From: Sphingomonas sp. G-3-2-10
Lineage (GTDB): Bacteria; Pseudomonadota; Alphaproteobacteria; Sphingomonadales; Sphingomonadaceae
Reading direction: 5' to 3'
Assembly: GCF_012927115.1 (NCBI RefSeq)
Contig: NZ_JABBFY010000001.1
Location: 1-64,000 of the forward strand
Length of the DNA: 64,000 bases
Shown piece after piece: positions 56,132 through 64,000 of the stretch. Within the stretch, counting starts at the first letter, position 1; every line of letters starts with the position of its first letter. A model generated the notes under the pieces. It had not been told where the DNA came from. It worked only from the letters and a program-made list of their open reading frames with translations, and did no database searches. The position numbers were made by a program, and so were the translations under genes.

Positions 56132-56535
56132 TCGCGCGCGCCGGGGCATTTGCCTTTCGTATCGACCAGCGCGACGCGCCAGTCGGTATAGGTCGAGCCG
56201 TGTTCGACGCCGTCTACCTCATAGCTGCGCAGGGCCACGCATTCGTTGTTCGACTGGACATTGGCCAGCGATCCGCCGGCGCGGATATAGGTGACGCGGC
56301 AATAGAGGAGCGGCTCGCCCTTCGCGTCGGCGCCGCGCGTCTGGCAATCGAAGTTGCGGACCTTGATCCGCTTGGGCGGCTTGATGCAGCTGGCCGCCGG
56401 GCGCGCCCCGCGGCATTCCTCGGGATAGGTGACGACGCGGATCTCATGCTGGAGCAGCGCATATTCGAGTCCCGGCTGGTGCGGCTGGGGCACATCCTGA
56501 ACGCTGGCGAGCAATGCGAGCGGCAACAGGATCAT
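56128..56535 (-). CDS. Exported Cys-rich protein (135 aa)
   Basis: A 135-aa protein with a short Sec-type signal (about residues 1-15, MILLPLALLASVQ). Five Cys (EECRG, SCIKP, FDCQT, YCRVTYI, ECVAL, KCPGA region) suggest disulfides in the periplasm. No domain is recognised. ATG 56535 has GGGAGG upstream and overlaps the stop of the PAP2 gene by 4 bp; the frame is open further upstream but inside that gene. Confidence 0.7.
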   Translation of the reverse strand: MILLPLALLASVQDVPQPHQPGLEYALLQHEIRVVTYPEECRGARPAASCIKPPKRIKVRNFDCQTRGADAKGEPLLYCRVTYIRAGGSLANVQSNNECVALRSYEVDGVEHGSTYTDWRVALVDTKGKCPGARE

Positions 56536-57260
56536 GGCGGACCTCCCTCTTCCTCCACCGGAACTGCGCCCGGCTGCTCGATCTGGTGCGTCCGCTGGAG
56601 CAGGCGCGCGGTGATCCAGCACAGGATGGCCCATGCCGCGCCGATGCACCAGCCCGCGACCACGTCGCTGGGCCAGTGGACGCCGAGATAGACGCGCGAG
56701 AACCCCACCGCGAGGGTGAGGCCGACCGCGACCGAGATCAGATAGATGCGGACGCGGCGGCTGCGATGCGTGCTGGCGAGCAGGGCGCCGAGGGTGAGGA
56801 ACACCACTGCGCTGTTCATCGCATGGCCGCTGGGGAAGCTGGCGTTGCTGACTTCGACCAGATGCGGGACGAGATCGGGCCGGGGGCGGTCGAACAGCGC
56901 CTTGAGCCCGGTGCCGAGCAGCGCGCCGCCGATCACCGACAAGGCGACGAAGCCCGCGGTGGCGTATTTGCGCGCGACGATCAGAAAGCCGGTGACGAAC
57001 AGGGTGATCAGGGTGAGGCCCCAGACGCCGCCCATCGCGGTGACGTCGAGCATCATCGTTTCGAACCAGCTCGGCCCGATCGGCACGGTCGGATCGGCGC
57101 TGCGCAGGCCGGTGATGATCCAGCGATCGAGCGTCATCGTCTCGCCCTCCAGCACTTCGGAGGCGAGCTTGAGGAAGACGAAGGAAAGCGCCGCGAAGCC
57201 GAGGAACGCGAGCAGCATCGCGAAATCGGCGCGCAGGCGTTGCCAGAGGGACGTCAGCAT
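56532..57260 (-). CDS. PAP2-family membrane phosphatase
   Basis: A 242-aa membrane protein with six hydrophobic segments. The three phosphatase motifs are complete: KALFDRPRPD, FPSGHAM, and SRVYLGVHWPSDV. It would remove phosphate from lipid substrates such as phosphatidic acid or undecaprenyl pyrophosphate. The ATG at 57260 overlaps the stop of the upstream gene (TGATG); another ATG at 57269 is possible. It is in the middle of a chain of coupled genes. Confidence 0.9.
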   Translation of the reverse strand: MLTSLWQRLRADFAMLLAFLGFAALSFVFLKLASEVLEGETMTLDRWIITGLRSADPTVPIGPSWFETMMLDVTAMGGVWGLTLITLFVTGFLIVARKYATAGFVALSVIGGALLGTGLKALFDRPRPDLVPHLVEVSNASFPSGHAMNSAVVFLTLGALLASTHRSRRVRIYLISVAVGLTLAVGFSRVYLGVHWPSDVVAGWCIGAAWAILCWITARLLQRTHQIEQPGAVPVEEEGGPP

Positions 57261-57988
57261 CAGCCGCATTGCCAGAACATCTTCACTTGCGGGATGCCGC
57301 CTTCGGGCGCTTCGGCGGCGAAGAGATAGGCGATGCCGCCATCGCCGAAATTGTGCGCGTCGAGATAATTGTCCTCGGAGAGATAATAGCTGCCGATCTG
57401 GCCGAGGAAGCGCCAGCCCCGGGGCGCTTCGTCCGGGCTCTGGATCCAGCAGGGGACGCCGAGCAGCTGGGTGCCGTCGTGGCGTTCCTGATCGAGCACA
57501 TCGTCGTCGAGCGTTTCCATGCCGGCTTCGCTGAAGAAGGCTGCACTCTGTTCGGGGGTAAGACCGTCCTCCTGCGCTTCCCAGCCGGTGACGAGCATCG
57601 CCGGGTCCGGAGGCGGCGCGTCGGCGGGGACCGTGCTTTCGGCCTGACCAAGCGCTTCGGGTTCGACGATGAACGCAGCGTTGGCGCCCGAATCCTGATC
57701 CCAGGTCTCGCACATGCCGGGATCGTGATTGCACTGGAACACGAACAGCATCCGTCCGTCGCCGCCCAGCGGCAGGCGTTCCGCGTGATGGCGGAACTGC
57801 GCGATCAGCGACTGGGATCCGCCGCATTCGGCGCAGCGCGGCCAGAGTTCCGAAGGCAGGCCCCAGGGGAGGCCGCCGAGCCGCTCGGCGGGGGGAGCCT
57901 CCGCCTCACCCCGCTTGCCGAACAGGCGCGCAAGCAATCCGCTGGTGCCGGTCACGGCCGGGCGGAGTTGCGGGACATAGTAGATCAT
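57260..57988 (-). CDS. DUF1963/YwqG-like protein
   Basis: A 242-aa soluble protein. It starts MIYYVPQLRPAVTGTSG and has GLPWGLPSELWPRCAECGGSQSLIAQFRHH with a CxxC, MLFVFQCNHDPGMC, HDGTQLLGVPCWIQ and FGDGGIAYLFA. The 'Gg.P.wP....C..C', 'q.d...l.g.p.....' and 'GD.G..y.f' order is that of DUF1963-type proteins. A zinc site may be formed by the Cys. Function unknown. It leads the overlapping four-gene chain. Confidence 0.75.
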   Translation of the reverse strand: MIYYVPQLRPAVTGTSGLLARLFGKRGEAEAPPAERLGGLPWGLPSELWPRCAECGGSQSLIAQFRHHAERLPLGGDGRMLFVFQCNHDPGMCETWDQDSGANAAFIVEPEALGQAESTVPADAPPPDPAMLVTGWEAQEDGLTPEQSAAFFSEAGMETLDDDVLDQERHDGTQLLGVPCWIQSPDEAPRGWRFLGQIGSYYLSEDNYLDAHNFGDGGIAYLFAAEAPEGGIPQVKMFWQCG

Positions 57989-57992
57989 CGGC

Positions 57993-59336
57993 TCACTTCT
58001 TCCTGAGCAGGTCCAGCGCGGCGGCGGTCATGGCTTCGGTGGCGGTCGAGATCACGCCTTCGGCATCGGGCGCCCAGAAGGGGCTGTGAAGCGAGGGCAG
58101 GCCCGGGCCGCCGGGCTTTTGCGATGCGTCCCACTGCGCCCGGGGCACGCCGCCGACGAAGAAGAGCAGGCTCTGGACCGAGGGATCGAGCACGTAGAAA
58201 TTGGCGAAATCCTCGCCGCCCATCTGGGGGGCGAGATCGACGACCCGATCCGCGCCGAAGCGGGCAGTGAAGAGGCTGGTCATGCGGCCGGTAAAGGGCT
58301 CGGTATTGAAGGTGGCGGGGGTGGCGCCGGGCTTGATGATCACCTCGGGCATCTTGTCGTCGGGCATGCCGGCGGCGATCGCCTCGCCGCGCGCGATCCG
58401 GCCGATGCCGTCGAGCAGCAGCTTGCGCACCTCGGGCTTGTACGAGCGGACGGTGAGCTGGAGCTGGACCGTGTCGGAAATGACGTTGGGCTTGGCCCCG
58501 CCGTGGAAGCTGCCGACCGTGACGACGGCCGATTCCAGCGGATCGACTTCGCGGCTGACGAGCGTCTGGAGCGCGACGACGAGGCGCGAGGCGAGGACGA
58601 TCGGGTCCTTGGTCTTGTGCGGATAGGCGCCGTGGCCGCCCACGCCCTTCACCGTGATGTCGACCCAGTCGACCGCCGCCATGACATAGCCGGTGCGGAT
58701 GCCGATCGTGCCGGCCGGAAGCGACGGCACGTCGTGGAAAGCGAGGGCGTGGCTGGGCTTGGGCCAGCGAGTGAACAGGCCGTCGGCGATCATCGCCTTG
58801 GCGCCCGTGCCGACTTCCTCGGCGGGCTGGCCGATCATGATCAGCGTGCCCGACCATTTCGCCTTCATCGCCACGAGATTGCGCATCGTGCCGATCCACG
58901 AAGCCATGTGCGTGTCATGCCCGCAGGCGTGCATGATGCCGGTTTCGACGCCGTTCTCGGCGGTGCCGATGGCCTTGGAAGCGAAGGGAAGACCGGTCTG
59001 CTCGACCACCGGAAGCCCGTCCATGTCGGCGCGGATCATGATCACCGGGCCGGGGCCGTTGCGCAGGATCGCGACGACACCGTGGCCGCCGACCTTCTCG
59101 GTCACGTCGAAGCCGAGCCGGCGCGCTTCGGCGGCGAGGATGCCGGCGCTGCGGGTCTCGTGATTGCTCAGCTCGGGGTTCGCATGGAAATCGCGGTAGA
59201 AGTCCATCAGCTGCGGCATGGCCTTCTGCGTCGCGTCGCGGACGGGATCGGCGGCGGCGGCGGCGGCGGCCGCGGCGAGGGGCGGCGTGGCGGTCATCGC
59301 AAGGGCGGCGGCGGACAGCAGCAAGTGACGGAGCAT
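57993..59336 (-). CDS. Exported M20-family amidohydrolase
   Basis: A 447-aa protein with a Sec signal and an unusual run of Ala (about residues 8-30). The M20D metal site is seen in GIMHACGHDTHMA, GQPAEEVG, and GEDFANFY; the dimerisation lid domain is in the middle (VGGHGAYPHKTKDP). It would release amino acids from N-acyl substrates or similar conjugates in the periplasm. ATG 59336 lies just after CAGGGGAAC. It is 4 bp upstream of the DUF1963 gene start on the same strand, so it is probably co-transcribed. Confidence 0.9.
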   Translation of the reverse strand: MLRHLLLSAAALAMTATPPLAAAAAAAAADPVRDATQKAMPQLMDFYRDFHANPELSNHETRSAGILAAEARRLGFDVTEKVGGHGVVAILRNGPGPVIMIRADMDGLPVVEQTGLPFASKAIGTAENGVETGIMHACGHDTHMASWIGTMRNLVAMKAKWSGTLIMIGQPAEEVGTGAKAMIADGLFTRWPKPSHALAFHDVPSLPAGTIGIRTGYVMAAVDWVDITVKGVGGHGAYPHKTKDPIVLASRLVVALQTLVSREVDPLESAVVTVGSFHGGAKPNVISDTVQLQLTVRSYKPEVRKLLLDGIGRIARGEAIAAGMPDDKMPEVIIKPGATPATFNTEPFTGRMTSLFTARFGADRVVDLAPQMGGEDFANFYVLDPSVQSLLFFVGGVPRAQWDASQKPGGPGLPSLHSPFWAPDAEGVISTATEAMTAAALDLLRKK

Positions 59337-59411
59337 CGGCGGGTTCCCCTGATTGTTGGGGCGCAACCTTGCGGAGACGCGGGCGAAGCGCAAGCGGCTG
59401 CACGCAACTTC

Positions 59412-59545
59412 CGTCACCCCGGCCTTGTGCCGGGGGCCACCGTGCCGCGAGCAGGGAAGAAGCGGGTTAGTGGTCCCGTTTCCGCGAGAGTCGCATCGTC
59501 TTCGTCCAGCCTCGCGGTGGACACCGGCACAAGGCCGGGGTGACG
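59412..59545. repeat. Pair of inverted REP elements
   Basis: CGTCACCCCGGCCTTGTGCC at 59412-59431 (arm to 59433) and its exact complement at 59524-59545 enclose about 90 bp. The same unit is common between genes in sphingomonads. It holds no ORF. Confidence 0.75.
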
Positions 59546-59555
59546 AAGAAGGGGT

Positions 59556-60197
59556 TCAGCCCGCCGGAACCAGCTCGATCACGTCAAGCAGGGATTCGAA
59601 GCGCGGATAGGGGAAGACCAGCCGCCAGCGCTTGTCGCCGATGCGTTCGAGATAGCCGGCCATGTCGCGGCTGGCGTCGGTGCCGTAGCGGAGCGGCGAG
59701 GTCTCGTCGCCCAGCACCAGCGTGCCGAGGAAGATCTGGCGCGCGCGGGCGTCGCTGAAGAGCAGGCCGGTGGGGCGTTGCGAGCCGGTGAGCTTGTGGA
59801 AGCTCAGTACATTGCCTTCCTGCGCGATGCGGCAATCGAACCACGGATAAGCCGTGAAATCGCGCATCCCGGTGCCCTTCGCGCCCAGCTTGTAGGTGCG
59901 GCAGCGATAGTTTCCGGGCGGGGGCGCGGCCTCGGGCTGGGCGCGATCGGGATCGAACAGGACCGGGTCGGCCGCCAGCGCGGCGGCGTCGGCGGCGCGC
60001 GCCTTGGGCAGCGCTTCGTCCCATGCCTTGCGCCAGCCGCGCAGGCGGAGGCGGTCGGCATCGGTCGCGGCCTGCCGCCAGTCGAGCGTCGCGATCGAGG
60101 ACGGGTTGGTCGCCTCGCGATAGACGCTGCATCCGGAAAGCAGGGCAGCGGAAATCAGGCTGGCAGGCAGCAGGGCAGCAACGGGTTTGATAAACAT
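59556..60197 (-). CDS. DUF4893-like lipoprotein
   Basis: A 213-aa protein starting at ATG 60197. The signal ends in a lipobox, ALLSGC (Cys23), so it is lipid-anchored. The mature part has LDWRQAATDADRLRLRGWRKAWDEAL, YRCRTYKLG and CRIAQEGNVLSFHKLTGSQRPTG, which I associate with DUF4893. Function is unknown. It lies downstream of the dehydrogenase gene by 41 bp. Confidence 0.8.
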   Translation of the reverse strand: MFIKPVAALLPASLISAALLSGCSVYREATNPSSIATLDWRQAATDADRLRLRGWRKAWDEALPKARAADAAALAADPVLFDPDRAQPEAAPPPGNYRCRTYKLGAKGTGMRDFTAYPWFDCRIAQEGNVLSFHKLTGSQRPTGLLFSDARARQIFLGTLVLGDETSPLRYGTDASRDMAGYLERIGDKRWRLVFPYPRFESLLDVIELVPAG

Positions 60198-60238
60198 CGA
60201 TCCTCGTATCTGCCCCACCCGCCTGTTGTGGCCGGGTA

Positions 60239-61021
60239 TCAGGCCGCGGTCCAGCCTCCATCCATCGAATAGTTGGCACCGGTGATCGCAGCGGCTTCGT
60301 CGCGGCACAGGAACAGGGCGAGCGCGGCGACCTGATCGATCTGGACGAACTCCTTGGTCGGCTGGGCGGCGAGGAGGACGTCGTTCATCACCTGCTCGCG
60401 GGTAAGGCCGCGGGCCTTCATCGTGTCGGGGATCTGGTTTTCGACCAAAGGCGTCCAGACATAGCCGGGCGAGATGCAGTTGACGGTGATGCCGTGCGTC
60501 GCGGTTTCCAGCGCGACGGTCTTGGTCAGGCCGGCGATGGCGTGCTTGGCGGCGACATAGGCCGATTTGTTGGGGCTGGCGACCAGGCTGTGCGCCGACG
60601 CGGTGGTGATGATCCGGCCCCATTTCTTCGCCTTCATCAGCGGTACCGCGGCGCGCATCAGGTGGAAGGTCGAGCTGAGGTTGATCGCGATGATCGCATC
60701 CCATTTCTCGACCGGAAAGTCCTCGATCGGCGAGACATGCTGGATGCCCGCGTTCGAGATGAGGATGTCGACGCCACCGAGTTCGGCGTTGGCGCGGGCG
60801 ACCATCGCCGCGATCTGATCGGGCTTCGACATGTCGGCGCCGTCATAGAGCGCCTTGCCCGATAGGGATTCGAGTTCGGCGCGTTCCTTCTCGATCGCTT
60901 GCGGATCGCCGAAGCCGTTGATCATCACCGCCGCGCCCTCGGCCGCGAGCTTCTTCGCATAAGCGAGGCCGATGCCCGAAGTGGAGCCGGTGACGATGGC
61001 GGTCTTGCCCTTGAGGAACAT
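60239..61021 (-). CDS. bdhA: 3-Hydroxybutyrate dehydrogenase (SDR family)
   Basis: A 260-aa short-chain dehydrogenase that oxidises (R)-3-hydroxybutyrate to acetoacetate with NAD. The NAD site is TGSTSGIGLAYA, the catalytic Tyr and Lys are in SAYVAAKHA, and the NAG (SNAGIQHVSPIEDFP) and SPGYVWTPLV segments are typical of this enzyme. ATG 61021 has CAGGAG upstream. It follows the patatin gene by 13 bp, so the two are probably co-expressed in storage polymer or lipid breakdown. Confidence 0.92.
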   Translation of the reverse strand: MFLKGKTAIVTGSTSGIGLAYAKKLAAEGAAVMINGFGDPQAIEKERAELESLSGKALYDGADMSKPDQIAAMVARANAELGGVDILISNAGIQHVSPIEDFPVEKWDAIIAINLSSTFHLMRAAVPLMKAKKWGRIITTASAHSLVASPNKSAYVAAKHAIAGLTKTVALETATHGITVNCISPGYVWTPLVENQIPDTMKARGLTREQVMNDVLLAAQPTKEFVQIDQVAALALFLCRDEAAAITGANYSMDGGWTAA

Positions 61022-61034
61022 GGAATACTCCTGA

Positions 61035-62162
61035 CTAGCGATGGGTGAGGTCGAAGGCGGCGGTCTTGCCGTCGATGATGTCGGCGGCGACGAGTTCGGC
61101 ATTGGCCATCGTCTCGTTCACCGCGGCGCGGCCGGCGAGCCAATGCTCGCGCATCGAGCGGGCCGAGAATTCGAAGTCGCGGCTGCCGCCCTCCCACGCA
61201 TTGGCGCGGTAGATCAGGTGGACGAGGCTGACCGGCATCTCGTCGGCGGCGGTGCGCAGCGCGGCGACATCGGGATCGTCGCGCAGTTCCGCGGGCAACT
61301 TGGCCAGCAGCTTGCGGATCGCCTGGCGTTCCTGGCGCAGCTTCATCCGCTCGTTCGAGACGGCGCGGGTGCGGCTGGAGAAGCGGATCTCCTTTTCGCG
61401 GGCGACGACGTCGAGAATGGTCTTCGGCATGTCGGCCGCTGCGGCGAAGAGATCGACCTGGAAGACCAGCATGGGTGCTGCCTGGTGATCGAGGACGTGG
61501 ATCAGCGGCGTATTCGAGACGATGCCGCCGTCCCAGTAGAAGCGACCGTCGATCTCGACCGGGGGCAGGCCCGGCGGCAGCGCGCCCGAGGCCATGACGT
61601 GGCGGGCGTCGATCCGATCGGTGGTGGTGTCGAAATAGCGGAAATTGCCGCTTTCGACATCGACCGCGCCGACCGAGAGGCGGACCGGGCCTTCGTTGAC
61701 GAGATCCCAGTCGATCAGGCTGTCGAGCGTCGCCTTGAGCGGAGCGGAATCGTAGAAGCTGAGCGCGGCGGGCGTGCCCGGCGTGGCGAGCGCCGGCGGG
61801 AACATGCGCGGGCTGAAGAAGCCCGGCACGCCGGTGAGCGCGACCATCCCGGCGGACCATTCATGGACCATCTCGCGCGCCTGATCCCCGAACGGGATCG
61901 GGAAGCTGGGCAGTGCGGCGGTGACGGTTTCCCAGAAGGCCTTGAGCCGTTCGCAGCGGCGCTCGGGCGGATTGCCGGCGAAGATCGCGGCGTTGACCGC
62001 GCCGATCGAGATGCCCGCGACCCAATCGACGCCGATCCGGGCTTCGCCCAGCGCCTCGATCACGCCGGCCTGATAGCTGCCCAGCGCGCCGCCGCCCTGC
62101 AGCACCAGCGCAACCGTGTCGGGCAAGGGCAGGCGGGCGCGGCGGGAGGGGGCATCGGCCAT
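61035..62162 (-). CDS. Patatin-like phospholipase
   Basis: A protein of about 375 aa. The oxyanion loop is GGGALGSYQ, the nucleophile is in GISIGA, and the Asp of the dyad is in WDGGIVSN. The C-terminal third is basic and may bind membranes. The 'patatin plus hydroxybutyrate dehydrogenase' pair is common beside PHA genes, and a patatin could act on PHA-derived or lipid esters. Starts at 62162 or, 17 codons earlier, at 62213; neither has a good ribosome site, and the first fits family length better. Confidence 0.9.
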   Translation of the reverse strand: MADAPSRRARLPLPDTVALVLQGGGALGSYQAGVIEALGEARIGVDWVAGISIGAVNAAIFAGNPPERRCERLKAFWETVTAALPSFPIPFGDQAREMVHEWSAGMVALTGVPGFFSPRMFPPALATPGTPAALSFYDSAPLKATLDSLIDWDLVNEGPVRLSVGAVDVESGNFRYFDTTTDRIDARHVMASGALPPGLPPVEIDGRFYWDGGIVSNTPLIHVLDHQAAPMLVFQVDLFAAAADMPKTILDVVAREKEIRFSSRTRAVSNERMKLRQERQAIRKLLAKLPAELRDDPDVAALRTAADEMPVSLVHLIYRANAWEGGSRDFEFSARSMREHWLAGRAAVNETMANAELVAADIIDGKTAAFDLTHR

Positions 62163-62457
62163 GCGGGCGATGTGGCGACGCGGCGATGATGGGGCAAGTG
62201 AAAAGGACGTCATGTTGGATGCACAAATCCTCCCCGGCACCGGGAGGGGATCGCCGCGAAGCGGTGCTGGAGGGGCGGCCGGACACAGCGCGGCGATTGT
62301 GACGCTTGCGGTCGACGACACCGCTGCGTTCCGGCAGCGGCCCCTCCGTCATCGCTTCGCGCCGCCACCTCCCCCAGCTCGCTGGGGGAGGAATTTATGG
62401 TGCAACGTCTGCGGCGCTGATGCATTGTTGCGGCAACCTAACGAACACGAGGATGCC
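62163..62457. repeat. Intergenic palindromes before the metallopeptidase
   Basis: Two palindromes occur: CCTCCCCGGCACCGGGAGG (62229-62247) and CCTCCCCCAGCTCGCTGGGG (62368-62387, stem continued to 62391). They are separated by about 120 bp and probably belong to one REP-type unit. The promoters for the divergent patatin and metallopeptidase genes must also lie here. Confidence 0.6.
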
Positions 62458-63339
62458 ATGCGGCTCGACGATCTCGATCCCACCGAACATGCCCGCGATC
62501 TGGGAAGCGGCGGCGGCGGGGGTGGCGGCGGTTTCGGACTGCTGGGCCTGTTGCCGCTGCTGCTGGGACGCGGCGGGGGTATCGGCACCATCGTGATCAT
62601 CGGCGTGATCGCGTTCATGATGTTCGGCGGCGGGCTGGGCAGCCTGACCGGCGGCGGGGGCAGCGGGCCGGCATCGCGTACCGCGGGCGCCAGCGGCGCG
62701 GCGGCGTGCAGCACGGCCGAGCGCAAATTCTCGTGCCAGGTGATGACCAGCACCGAGACGACATGGGACGCGCTGTTCCGGGCGGCCGGGCGGCAATATC
62801 AGCCCGCGACGATCAACTTCTTCACGGGCAACGTCCAGTCGGGTTGCGGCGCTGCGTCGTCGGCGGTCGGGCCGTTCTACTGCCCCGGCGACAATGGCGT
62901 GTATCTCGACACCGCCTTTTTCGACGAGCTTTCGAACCGGTTCGGGGCGAAGGGCGATTTCGCCCAGGCCTATGTGATCGCGCACGAGATCGGCCACCAT
63001 GTGCAGAATCTGCTGGGCACGTCGGATGAGGTGCGGCGGATGCAGGCGCAGTCGAGCGAAGCCGAGGGCAATGCGCTGTCGGTGCGGCTGGAGCTGCAGG
63101 CAGACTGTTTCGCGGGCGTCTGGGCGGCGCGCAACCGCAGCCGGCTGGAAGCGGGCGATATCGAGGAAGGCATGACCGCGGCGAACGCGATCGGCGACGA
63201 TACGCTGCAGAAGCAGGCGCGCGGCGGCGTGCAGCCGGAGACCTTCACCCACGGCACGTCGGCCCAGCGGATGCAGTGGCTGCGGCGCGGGCTGGAGAGC
63301 GGCGATCCGGCGCAGTGCGATACGTTCAAGGGGGTTTGA
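62458..63339 (+). CDS. YpfJ-family neutral zinc metallopeptidase
   Basis: A 293-aa protein. A glycine-rich stretch (residues 16-26) and a transmembrane helix (about 40-58) come first, then a peptidase domain with the zinc site HEIGHHVQN and the third ligand probably in the GNALSVRLELQADCFAG helix. Three more Cys (CSTAE, SCQVM, GCGAA, YCPGD) point to an extracytoplasmic fold. Function is unclear in the family. ATG 62458 has GAGG upstream. Confidence 0.9.
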   Translation: MRLDDLDPTEHARDLGSGGGGGGGGFGLLGLLPLLLGRGGGIGTIVIIGVIAFMMFGGGLGSLTGGGGSGPASRTAGASGAAACSTAERKFSCQVMTSTETTWDALFRAAGRQYQPATINFFTGNVQSGCGAASSAVGPFYCPGDNGVYLDTAFFDELSNRFGAKGDFAQAYVIAHEIGHHVQNLLGTSDEVRRMQAQSSEAEGNALSVRLELQADCFAGVWAARNRSRLEAGDIEEGMTAANAIGDDTLQKQARGGVQPETFTHGTSAQRMQWLRRGLESGDPAQCDTFKGV

Positions 63340-63378
63340 GCTTGGCGCGGAGCGGCGCTCCCCGCTAAGCCAGCCCGC

Positions 63379-64000
63379 ATGAGCGAATCCGAGATCCCAC
63401 AGGAAGCCGAAGGGCCGCGGCTGGCCTATCATCACACCCCGGGCAAGGGGCCGACGATCGTCTTCCTGCCGGGCTATGCGTCCGACATGACCGGCACCAA
63501 GGCGGTGGCGCTGGAGGCCTGGGCCAAGGCGCAGGGGCGGGCCTATCTGCGCTTCGACTATGCCGGGTGCGGCGCGAGCGAAGGCGCGTTCGAGGACCAG
63601 ACCATCGTCAATTGGCGCGACGACGCGCTGCACCTGATCGAGAGCCTGACCGAAGGCCCGGCGGTGCTGGTCGGATCGTCGATGGGCGGATGGGTGATGC
63701 TGATGGCGGCGAAGGCGCGGCCGGACCGGATCGCGGGGCTTGTCGGCATCGCGGCGGCTCCGGACTTTACCGACTGGGGCTTCACCACCGAACAGAAGAT
63801 GACCCTGCTCCAGCATGGCCGGATCGAAGTGCCTTCGGCCTATTCGGACCAGCCGACCGTGACCACGCGCGCGTTCTGGGCATCGGGCGAAGCGAACCGG
63901 ATGATGATCGGGCAGATCCCGTTCGACGGGCCGGTGCGGCTGATCCAGGGGCAGGAGGACAAGGATGTCCCGTGGCAGCGGGCAACGCAACTGGCCACGC
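63379..64000 (+). CDS. Alpha/beta hydrolase (cut by the window end)
   Basis: The first 207 codons are visible and no stop occurs before the edge. It starts at ATG 63379. Seen are FLPGYASDM (oxyanion loop region), YLRFDYAGCGASEG, VLVGSSMGGWV (nucleophile elbow) and LIQGQEDKDVPW (acid Asp). This order matches small serine hydrolases near palmitoyl-protein thioesterase ABHD10. The catalytic His lies beyond the window. Confidence 0.9.
   Translation, partial: MSESEIPQEAEGPRLAYHHTPGKGPTIVFLPGYASDMTGTKAVALEAWAKAQGRAYLRFDYAGCGASEGAFEDQTIVNWRDDALHLIESLTEGPAVLVGSSMGGWVMLMAAKARPDRIAGLVGIAAAPDFTDWGFTTEQKMTLLQHGRIEVPSAYSDQPTVTTRAFWASGEANRMMIGQIPFDGPVRLIQGQEDKDVPWQRATQLAT

Overview
The window is a chromosomal segment of a high-GC alphaproteobacterium, most likely a sphingomonad. 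The signs are the FixL/FixJ-type sensors, ChrB/ChrA, UdgX with its radical SAM partner, a GGAAC-N16-CGTT (EcfG-type) promoter, many small basic proteins of sphingomonad type, and intergenic palindromes of the 'GTCACCCCGGCCTTGTGCCGG' kind. Genes are dense on both strands. This is inference from sequence features alone; no database was searched.

Layout. 1-2.9 kb: an initiator tRNA, a TauD-type dioxygenase overlapping an orphan phage-baseplate-V-like gene, and thrC. 3.4-9.7 kb: a signalling block. A FixL-like haem-PAS kinase is flanked by two FixJ-like regulators. It is followed by an operon-like run of an RsbQ/KAI2-type alpha/beta hydrolase, a PAS histidine kinase and a single receiver. 9.7-20.7 kb: a stress island. 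It holds ChaA, a small membrane protein, two transglutaminase-like proteins, a cold-shock protein, a second-type GroEL without GroES, a large catalase, a phasin-like protein and eight or more very small proteins. Two minus-strand promoter/leader regions in this island (before one transglutaminase and before the csp gene) are near copies of each other.

21-31 kb: an alpha-glucosidase, a phospholipase D-like protein, a three-gene periplasmic molybdenum oxidoreductase (2Fe-2S subunit, Tat-exported Mo subunit, dihaem cytochrome), a rhodanese, a DUF6916-like Tat protein, MTA phosphorylase and a rhomboid protease. 31-37 kb: aconitase and a lower-GC island with a C5 DNA methyltransferase, a GIY-YIG nuclease and a Vsr endonuclease, which looks like an acquired type II restriction-modification system. 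37-49.7 kb: a protein with a duplicated HTH, SodC, an MFS transporter, a low-molecular-weight phosphatase, chrB-chrA, an exported Cys-pair repeat protein, and a DUF4198 protein and a peptide transporter that diverge around a Fur-like box.

49.7-64 kb: UdgX plus a DNA-repair radical SAM protein, a short RNB ribonuclease, ThpR, a BI-1 protein, an EcfG-promoter gene, a chain of four overlapping minus-strand genes, an M20 amidohydrolase, a DUF4893 lipoprotein, a patatin with 3-hydroxybutyrate dehydrogenase, a YpfJ metallopeptidase and a hydrolase cut by the window edge.

The most unusual items are the hydrolase-PAS kinase-receiver operon beside the oxygen-sensor block, the duplicated leader, the Cys-pair solenoid-like protein, and several short genes that ordinary ORF calling would miss.
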